This document shows positions 1-7,522 of a stretch of 7,522 nucleotides of DNA, piece after piece. The DNA comes from JAGVPT01 sp035500675. GTDB lineage: Bacteria > Bacteroidota > Ignavibacteria > UBA10030 > UBA8401. The stretch covers positions 1 to 7,522 of the forward strand of contig DATJXA010000060.1 in NCBI GenBank assembly GCA_035500675.1. Direction: 5' to 3'. The notes under the pieces were generated by a model. The model saw only the letters and a program-made list of their open reading frames with translations. It was not told the origin of the DNA and ran no database searches. A program made the position numbers and the translations under genes. How positions within the stretch are numbered: the stretch's first letter is position 1; each line of letters starts with the position of its first letter.

Positions 1-608
1 TAGCTGACCTCATTGTACTGGCGGGTTGCGCTGGTGTTGAGAAGGCTGCCAAGAATGGGGGACATAAGTTAACCGTTCCCTTCACTCCGGGACGCATGGA
101 TGCTTCACAGGCCCAAACCGATGCCGCCTCCTTTGCCGTGCTTGAACCTGTCGCGGATGGATTCCGCAACTACCGGAAGACCACGTATTCCGTTTCAGCA
201 GAGGAATTATTGGTCGATAAGGCACAGTTACTTACGCTGACCGCTCCCGAAATGACCGTTCTCGTCGGCGGTATGCGGGTCTTGAATGCCAACGTTGGAA
301 AATCCCAGCATGGTGTTTTCACTAAACGGCCCGAAACACTCTCCAATGATTTTTTTGTGAACCTGCTCGACATTGGTACAGAGTGGAAGGCAGTTTCGAA
401 GGAGGCCGACGTATTTGACGGCCGCGACCGCAAGACCGGCGCGCTCAAGTGGACCGCCACCCGTGTCGACCTGATCTTCGGGTCGAACTCTCAGCTCCGG
501 GCTTTAGCGGAGGTCTACGCGTGTCAGGATTCGCAAGAGAAGTTCCTGCACGATTTTGCAGCAGCATGGAACAAGGTAATGATGCTTGACCGTTTCGATC
601 TCTCCTGA
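1..608 (+). CDS. katG: Catalase-peroxidase KatG, C-terminal part (5' end outside window)
   Basis: Reading frame 3 is open from the left edge to TGA at 606-608, giving the last 201 residues of a protein that starts upstream. The sequence closely follows the C-terminal domain of bacterial KatG: a DLIVLAGCAGVEKAAKN stretch, then VPFTPGRMDASQ, FAVLEPVADGFRNY, SAEELLVDKAQLLTLTAPEM, VLVGGMRVLNAN, HGVFTKRPETLSNDFFVNL and finally VDLIFGSNSQLRALAEVYA. KatG is a heme enzyme that removes hydrogen peroxide by catalase and peroxidase reactions, usually in the cytoplasm. The family is typically about 720-750 residues long and arose by duplication. The half seen here does not bind heme; it supports folding of the active N-terminal half. 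The heme ligand and the Met-Tyr-Trp adduct would be upstream, so catalytic competence cannot be judged. The visible part has no frameshift. A hairpin terminator follows 63 bases after the stop. The ATG at 96 is internal. Confidence 0.97.
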   Translation, partial: ADLIVLAGCAGVEKAAKNGGHKLTVPFTPGRMDASQAQTDAASFAVLEPVADGFRNYRKTTYSVSAEELLVDKAQLLTLTAPEMTVLVGGMRVLNANVGKSQHGVFTKRPETLSNDFFVNLLDIGTEWKAVSKEADVFDGRDRKTGALKWTATRVDLIFGSNSQLRALAEVYACQDSQEKFLHDFAAAWNKVMMLDRFDLS

Positions 609-644
609 TCGCAGCATCAACGGATCGCGGTCCCAATTTATTGC

Positions 645-715
645 GAAGCAGAGACCTTTACGAGATATAAGACCCACCGCCTTTGGCGGTGGGTTTGGGT
701 GAATGGCTCTGCTTC
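645..715 (+). terminator. Intrinsic terminator of katG with an outer inverted repeat
   Basis: A perfect 10-bp inverted repeat, ACCCACCGCC (672-681) and GGCGGTGGGT (685-694), is separated by TTT and followed by a short T run (694-696). This is a strong GC-rich hairpin 63 bases after the katG stop and is best read as its rho-independent terminator, although the T tract is short. It lies inside a second perfect 9-bp inverted repeat, GAAGCAGAG (645-653) with CTCTGCTTC (707-715). The outer pair could close a longer stem around the hairpin. No competing gene occupies this stretch. Confidence 0.75.
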
Positions 716-860
716 TCGTTCCGGCCGAGTCACACCATCAGGGGCGACTCAGTGTGGAGGATTATCTCGACCGGGGTCCCGATAGGAATTTGTGGATGAA
801 CTAACATTGGCACTTTCAATCATTCTCAACGTGGATGTTGGGAACGTGACGAATAGCGAA

Positions 861-889
861 TTACGAACCATCGGCAGAGCGTCTATACT
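861..889 (+). promoter_or_regulatory. Weak candidate sigma70-like promoter for the kinase operon
   Basis: TATACT at 884-889 resembles a -10 box (5 of 6). TTACGA at 861-866 lies exactly 17 bases upstream but matches the -35 consensus at only 3 of 6 positions. It lies about 100 bases before the chosen ATG of the kinase gene, in the right place and orientation. If the organism is a Bacteroidota relative its promoter consensus may differ, so this is a positional guess. Confidence 0.25.
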
Positions 890-990
890 TATAGAAAATT
901 TCACCTGATGCGAATAGCTTTCCACGCTTGCTTCTCAAAACGTGCGTCAGTACCTTGAATCAACACAATAACGGTACTGTTGCATCCTGC

Positions 991-4132
<3,142 letters not shown>

Positions 4133-4140
<8 letters not shown>

Positions 4141-4804
4141 CGCGGACTCAGTGCGTAGGTCAAAAATTTCAGTACTTATCGCAGACGATCATCCGATCTT
4201 TCGGACGGGCATGCGAGACGTCATTGAAAAAGACGACCGCTACGTCGTTGTCGGAGAATCGGAGAATGGCGAAGACGCTCTGCAAAAGATGATGGACCTG
4301 AAGCCGAGGGTTGCTATTCTCGATATTCAAATGCCTAAGATGACGGGCCTTGCGGTGGCGCAGCGTGCAGAAAAATTGAGCCTCGAAACGAATATCATAC
4401 TTCTCACCATGCTCGAAGATAAGAGGGTATTCCTTGAAGCAATGGAGACCGGAGTCACAGGATACGTGCTCAAGGACAGCGCAAGCACGGAGATCTTGCG
4501 CGCCATCGGCGTTGTTTCCGAGGGCAAACACTATATAAGCCCGACCTTATCGGGGTTGCTCGTTGAAAGGAAAAATAAAGCTGGGGGTCAATTTGCATCA
4601 TTGCTCTCGAAGTTGACACCGTCAGAAATACGCATCCTGAGACTCATTGCCGACCTTAAATCCAACCAGGAAATTTCCGCCGAGATGTTCATCAGCCATC
4701 GCACCGTCGAGAATCACCGCGTGAATATTTCACGCAAGCTCGGCCTGAGCGGAACTCACAGCCTCCTCAAGTTTGCCCTTCAAAATAAAGCAGACCTGGG
4801 ATAA
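4133..4804 (+). CDS. NarL/LuxR-family response regulator, partner of the upstream kinase
   Basis: This 223-residue protein has the standard length and layout of a NarL/FixJ-type regulator. The N-terminal receiver (about 11-130) has the acidic pair Asp18/Asp19, phosphoacceptor Asp64 in AILDIQMP, Thr92 in ILLTML, Tyr111 and Lys114 in GYVLKD, so it looks fully phosphorylatable. The C-terminal LuxR-type helix-turn-helix (about 160-220) begins with LTPSEIRILRLIA and has the recognition segment SHRTVENHRVNISRKLGL. It is a cytoplasmic DNA-binding activator or repressor switched by phosphotransfer. HisKA_3 kinases such as the one encoded directly upstream normally pair with this regulator class, and the 8-base gene overlap makes the pairing very likely. 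Targets are unknown; I see no obvious repeated operator in the window. The longer frame from 4034 would add 33 residues translated from kinase coding sequence and has no receiver homology. Confidence 0.95.
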
Positions 4805-4846
4805 CCTCACTTTCAACCGCTCCGCACTCTCACCCGCAACGTTTCT

Positions 4847-4874
4847 ACGGTACGACTACCGTGCGTCAACGCAC
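4847..4874 (+). repeat. Two overlapping short inverted repeats after the regulator gene
   Basis: ACGGTA (4847-4852) and TACCGT (4857-4862) form a perfect 6-bp inverted repeat with a CGAC loop. Immediately next, GTGCGT (4861-4866) and ACGCAC (4869-4874) form a second perfect repeat with a 2-base centre. They share bases 4861-4862, so full pairing of one limits the other. No T run follows either, so they are not typical terminators. They could be an mRNA 3'-end structure or a protein binding site; no function can be assigned. Confidence 0.45.
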
Positions 4875-4896
4875 GCATGATATGAGTTACCCCTCT

Positions 4897-4925
4897 GTAT
4901 GTTGTGAGTCGCAACGTATTTTTTT
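4897..4925 (+). terminator. Intrinsic terminator of the kinase-regulator operon
   Basis: A 9-bp stem with three internal G-T pairs forms between GTATGTTGT (4897-4905) and GCAACGTAT (4911-4919) around the loop GAGTC. It runs directly into a T tract (4919-4925, seven T). It lies 92 bases after the regulator stop and 64 bases before the next start, the expected position for a rho-independent terminator. An alternative palindrome, ACGTAT (4914-4919) and ATACGT (4926-4931) around six T, overlaps its right arm. Confidence 0.7.
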
Positions 4926-4965
4926 ATACGTGCTCCTCGGCATATCTTCTTACGTAGCTAATCCC

Positions 4966-4982
4966 GATAATTTTTTTGGTGA
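4966..4982 (+). promoter_or_regulatory. Possible -10 box and ribosome binding site before the receiver gene
   Basis: GATAAT at 4966-4971 resembles a -10 element but has no recognisable -35 partner 16-18 bases upstream, and it would give a very short leader. GGTGA at 4978-4982, six bases before the TTG at 4989, matches the 3' side of the Shine-Dalgarno consensus and is the better supported element. It helps fix the unusual start codon. Confidence 0.4.
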
Positions 4983-4988
4983 CGTGAA

Positions 4989-5336
4989 TTGAAATTTCTC
5001 ATCGTCGACGACAACGGTGAAATGCGCGAGACTCTAAAACAATACGTTGCACTCGATGGCGATGAGGTCATTGAGTGCGACAACGGCAGCGATGCGCCCG
5101 GGTTTTATCAACGACATCAACCAGATTGGGTTCTCATGGACATCAGTATGAAGGGAGTGAACGGGATCGATGCGACCCAACGGATTCTCTCCTCCGATCC
5201 GCGCGCGAAGGTCATCATCGTGACCGATTACAATGACAGATCGTTTCGACGTGCAGCAAAAGAAGCGGGCGCGCACAGCTTTGTTGCGAAAGAGGATCTT
5301 GCCGAACTTGAATGTATTATCAGAGAGGAATTATGA
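4989..5336 (+). CDS. Stand-alone receiver-domain protein (CheY-like)
   Basis: This 115-residue protein is a single receiver domain with no output domain. It starts at TTG: an in-frame TGA at 4980-4982 blocks any start further upstream, the domain begins at once with KFLIVDDN, and GGTGA lies six bases before. Conserved residues are the acidic pair Asp7/Asp8, phosphoacceptor Asp51 in WVLMDISM, Thr79 in VIIVTDY and Lys101 in SFVAKED. It therefore looks competent for phosphorylation, and it ends in a normal last helix. Such proteins act in the cytoplasm by protein-protein contact or as phosphorelay intermediates. A terminator separates it from the kinase operon, so it is probably a separate transcription unit. 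Its TGA (5334-5336) overlaps the ATG of the secreted-protein gene as ATGA, so the two are translated together. Its kinase and its partner are unknown; the kinase encoded at 991 is the nearest candidate. Confidence 0.9.
   Translation: MKFLIVDDNGEMRETLKQYVALDGDEVIECDNGSDAPGFYQRHQPDWVLMDISMKGVNGIDATQRILSSDPRAKVIIVTDYNDRSFRRAAKEAGAHSFVAKEDLAELECIIREEL
5322..5336 (+). promoter_or_regulatory. Strong ribosome binding site and ATGA stop-start overlap
   Basis: AGAGAGGAA (5322-5330) lies just before ATG at 5333, with four bases between GAGG and the start. The receiver gene's stop TGA occupies 5334-5336, giving the four-base overlap ATGA that is typical of translational coupling. The site fixes the start of the secreted protein. 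Confidence 0.75.
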
Positions 5337-7522
5337 AGACTTCGCGACGATGGTCTCTCTTCGGATTAATGGCGTTTTTCCTTTCACAGGGACTCGCGGC
5401 TCAAACGATCAGCTCGTTCAGCCCGCTCGCAGCGGTTGCCGGCAGTACCGTGACGATCACGGGGACCGGTTTCAGCTCCACGCCGGCGAATGATGTGGTC
5501 TATTTTGGCGCAGGGCGTGGAACGGTCACGGCTGCTACTTCAACGTCACTTTCTGTGACAGTACCCGGAACGGCAACATACGGTCCGCTCAGCGTGAGCA
5601 TCGTCGGCACGGGAAAAATTGTTCAGTCGAAGAACTTTTTCGACCTGAAATTTTCTGCCGGAGACATTGACGGCTCAGCTTTGGCCCTCAATCAAACTCT
5701 TTCATTGGGAGGTACTCCCTGGGAGGCGAAGATGATCGATATGAACGGAGACGGAAAACTCGACCTCCTTGTTACCCGTTCGTTCGACGACCCCAACGCT
5801 GCGCGCACGATCACCTACCTGCAAAATACCAGCTCTCCCGGAAATATTTCTTTTGCCCCAAAAGTAGAAATCCCTTCTCCATTAGTGCCGAGGAAGAATT
5901 ACTTCGGCACAACGGACGACAGGCCGACCGACCCTAAAAAGATAATTTCCGCGGATTTGGATGGCGACGGCAAGCAAGACTTTGTTATTGTGACAAAGTA
6001 TGATGTCAGCGTCGTGCGGGATGTCGGTTCTCCAGGGAACCCGAGCTTTCAGGTTTGGCAGGAGTTCCTGAACCCGGATATGACCGGCGGTTCATGGCAG
6101 ATGATCCATGGAACGATCCATAATTTCGTCCTCGGTCTGATCTTTTCCTATATGGACGGTCCGGATGCGGGAAGGATCGGCAAGGTCGCCTATGCCGCTC
6201 TCGATAACATGTCTACCGAGCCTTCAGGTTTTCCCGATAATCATCTCGTGTGGGTGCCGAACTACCTGACGAACATGTTTGCTAACGATGCGGTCGTTGC
6301 CGACTTCAACGGCGACGGCAAGCCCGATATCGCAATCGTGTACTCCGGAAATTCATCGATCGGCGTCTACGGACGTTTGCGGGTCTATTTGAACGGAGGA
6401 TCTACATTTACTCTCGCATCGGATCTTGAAGTGCGCGACCCTGTCCAACAGAACGCGCTCGATATGTACAGCATCGCGGCGGCAGATATCAGGGGAAATG
6501 ACACGACCGATATTATCGTATCCGGAAACTTCGACGCATATTCGCACATAGGAATGGTATCGGTCCTTGCGAACGCGATGGGAGATGGAACCAGCTTCAT
6601 CCCGATCCGCAATTGGATAGTAGATTCACGAGCCGAGAGGGTCGTCGTTGGGGATTTTGACGGGGATGCGAAGCCGGATATTGCGTACCAAACTGAGGAT
6701 GATAATATGATCAGCATCCGCCGCAATACGAGTCCGTCGGACGACATGACCTTTTCCGACCCGCTGGAGATCCCTCTGCAAAACGGATACAAGTCGCTGC
6801 AGATCTCCGATATCGACGGGGATGGAAAGCCGGATCTCGTGTGGGCGTGTGAAGGCGCAAGCGGATATAAAGTGGCGAAGAATACGAGTTCTCCCGGATC
6901 GATCTCGTTCGCCCCGGTTGTCAACTATCTCAATTCACTGAGCTTTCAGCAAGGGCTGGCTGTTGGAGATCTCGACGGTGACGGAAAACCCGATCTCGTC
7001 TCAATATCCGCTCCGGATCAGCTTTCGATCATCAAAAATGTCATCCCCGCATATTCGCTTGCACAATCTATGGTCAGCATCACGGTGCCGGTCATTGCAA
7101 AGAACGGGACCACATCGGTCTCATTACAGATTAAAGGCGCGGACGGAAGTAATTTAGGGACTACCGGTTTATCGGTTTCATTCGCTCTTACGGGAAGCGG
7201 AACAAGCGCGGGAACGTTCGGTTCAACGACAGATAATGGCGGCGGTCTCTACTCGGCGATCTTCACCGGAACCAACGTCGGGACCGCCCAAAATGTAACG
7301 GCATCGGTCAACAGCATGTCGGTTTCCTCGGCGCTCCCGACAGTAACCGTGGCAGGCGGATCAAACTCCGTTGCACAATCGACCGTTTCGATCTCGCGTC
7401 CCGTTGTTGCCTCTGGAGCGACGGCTGTAGTCAAATTTCAGGCAAAAGATGCGAATGGCGACACTCTCACAACGGGGGGGCTGTCAGGCGTGACTTTCTT
7501 TTTATCCGGCGCGGGGACAAGC
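5333..7522 (+). CDS. Secreted IPT/FG-GAP/Ig-like repeat protein, adhesin-like (3' end outside window)
   Basis: The frame from ATG 5333 stays open to the right edge (730 codons) and is incomplete. A signal peptide (MKTSRRWSLFGLMAFFLSQG, then LAAQT) probably ends near residues 22-23. An IPT/TIG-like domain follows (about 25-105: ISSFSPLAAVAGSTVTITGTGF). Seven FG-GAP/VCBS motifs of the form DxDGDGKPD lie at residues 136, 208, 324, 385, 441, 493 and 546, consistent with one integrin-alpha-type propeller with calcium sites; the motif at 385 (DIRGNDTTD) has lost a ligand position. A 104-residue Ig-like repeat begins at 577 and a second copy at 681, cut by the window end. Such proteins are exported and usually bind surfaces, polymers or other cells. 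Export to the cell surface by a type IX system with a C-terminal sorting domain is plausible in Bacteroidota relatives, but the C-terminus is not visible. No enzymatic domain is seen. The coupling to a receiver gene is unusual. Confidence 0.88.
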   Translation, partial: MKTSRRWSLFGLMAFFLSQGLAAQTISSFSPLAAVAGSTVTITGTGFSSTPANDVVYFGAGRGTVTAATSTSLSVTVPGTATYGPLSVSIVGTGKIVQSKNFFDLKFSAGDIDGSALALNQTLSLGGTPWEAKMIDMNGDGKLDLLVTRSFDDPNAARTITYLQNTSSPGNISFAPKVEIPSPLVPRKNYFGTTDDRPTDPKKIISADLDGDGKQDFVIVTKYDVSVVRDVGSPGNPSFQVWQEFLNPDMTGGSWQMIHGTIHNFVLGLIFSYMDGPDAGRIGKVAYAALDNMSTEPSGFPDNHLVWVPNYLTNMFANDAVVADFNGDGKPDIAIVYSGNSSIGVYGRLRVYLNGGSTFTLASDLEVRDPVQQNALDMYSIAAADIRGNDTTDIIVSGNFDAYSHIGMVSVLANAMGDGTSFIPIRNWIVDSRAERVVVGDFDGDAKPDIAYQTEDDNMISIRRNTSPSDDMTFSDPLEIPLQNGYKSLQISDIDGDGKPDLVWACEGASGYKVAKNTSSPGSISFAPVVNYLNSLSFQQGLAVGDLDGDGKPDLVSISAPDQLSIIKNVIPAYSLAQSMVSITVPVIAKNGTTSVSLQIKGADGSNLGTTGLSVSFALTGSGTSAGTFGSTTDNGGGLYSAIFTGTNVGTAQNVTASVNSMSVSSALPTVTVAGGSNSVAQSTVSISRPVVASGATAVVKFQAKDANGDTLTTGGLSGVTFFLSGAGTS
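7061..7522 (+). repeat. Tandem Ig-like protein repeat, one full and one partial copy
   Basis: Two copies of a segment beginning AQSxVSI lie 312 bases apart: GCACAATC at 7061-7068 and again at 7373-7380. Each continues with a V(S/T)F-x-L(S/T)G-x-GTS motif (GSGTS near 7193-7207 and GAGTS at 7508-7522). The period is about 104 residues, a usual size for bacterial Ig-like or invasin-type modules. DNA similarity is limited to short stretches, so the duplication is not very recent. More copies may follow beyond the window. Confidence 0.7.

Larger units (their letters stand above)
609..990. other. Intergenic region between katG and the sensor kinase
   Basis: These 382 bases hold no convincing gene on either strand. 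The left third contains the katG terminator. From 717 on, the sequence presumably carries the promoter and 5' leader of the kinase operon. A weak interrupted repeat, GAGTC (727-731) with GACTC (746-750), sits in the middle; the adjacent CACAC (731-735) could instead pair with GTGTG (752-756), but both are short enough to occur by chance. The kinase frame is closed upstream by TAG at 892-894, so the coding region cannot extend further left. Confidence 0.6.

Noticed and set aside
928..990. Extension of the kinase to a TTG start at 928
   Set aside because: The extra 21 residues are polar and would displace the signal peptide from the N-terminus; ATG 991 starts directly with a basic then hydrophobic segment.
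4902..4930. Promoter reading of TTGTGA (4902-4907), 17 bases, TATACG (4925-4930)
   Set aside because: Spacing is ideal, but the same bases form a better terminator stem plus seven T; both boxes match only 4 of 6.
5233..5493. 86-residue plus-strand frame across the receiver and secreted-protein junction
   Set aside because: It overlaps two well supported genes out of frame and its translation shows no domain.
6385..6924. 179-residue open frame on the minus strand
   Set aside because: It lies wholly antisense to the secreted protein, whose frame has signal peptide and FG-GAP motifs throughout; the minus-strand translation shows no recognisable domain.

Overview
The window carries five protein-coding genes, all on the + strand. 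In order they are: the 3' end of a catalase-peroxidase gene (katG); a two-gene operon for a membrane sensor histidine kinase and a NarL/LuxR-type response regulator; and a second unit in which a stand-alone receiver-domain protein is translationally coupled to a large secreted repeat protein that runs off the right edge. I see no tRNA, rRNA, CRISPR array, transposase or integration site.

The kinase has a double Reg_prop beta-propeller plus a Y_Y_Y domain on the outer side of the membrane. That architecture is most frequent in Bacteroidota and relatives, with a scatter in Acidobacteria and other phyla. The last gene (IPT/TIG domain, FG-GAP/VCBS repeats, Ig-like repeats) also fits a Bacteroidota, Chlorobi or Ignavibacteria-type bacterium. 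Base composition looks close to 50% GC. Three of the four starts inside the window have a Shine-Dalgarno-like sequence, which is less typical of Bacteroidia proper and leans towards the Chlorobi/Ignavibacteria side. This placement is inference, not a measured assignment.

Layout: 1-608 is the KatG C-terminal domain. A strong hairpin terminator at 672-694 closes that unit. Positions 609-990 are non-coding and hold the terminator and probably the promoter and leader of the kinase operon. Positions 991-4140 (kinase) and 4133-4804 (regulator) overlap by 8 bases and should act as one phosphorelay: ligand sensing outside the cell, His-Asp transfer inside, then DNA binding by the regulator. A hairpin plus seven T residues (4897-4925) ends this operon. 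Positions 4989-5336 encode a receiver-only protein starting at TTG; its stop overlaps the ATG of the next gene (ATGA). That gene, 5333 to beyond 7522, has a signal peptide, an IPT/TIG domain, seven recognisable FG-GAP calcium-binding motifs, and one full plus one partial copy of a 104-residue Ig-like repeat.

The most unusual arrangement is a bare phosphoreceiver coupled at the translational level to a secreted adhesin-like protein, right after a membrane-sensor phosphorelay. Whether the kinase phosphorylates this second receiver cannot be told from sequence alone.
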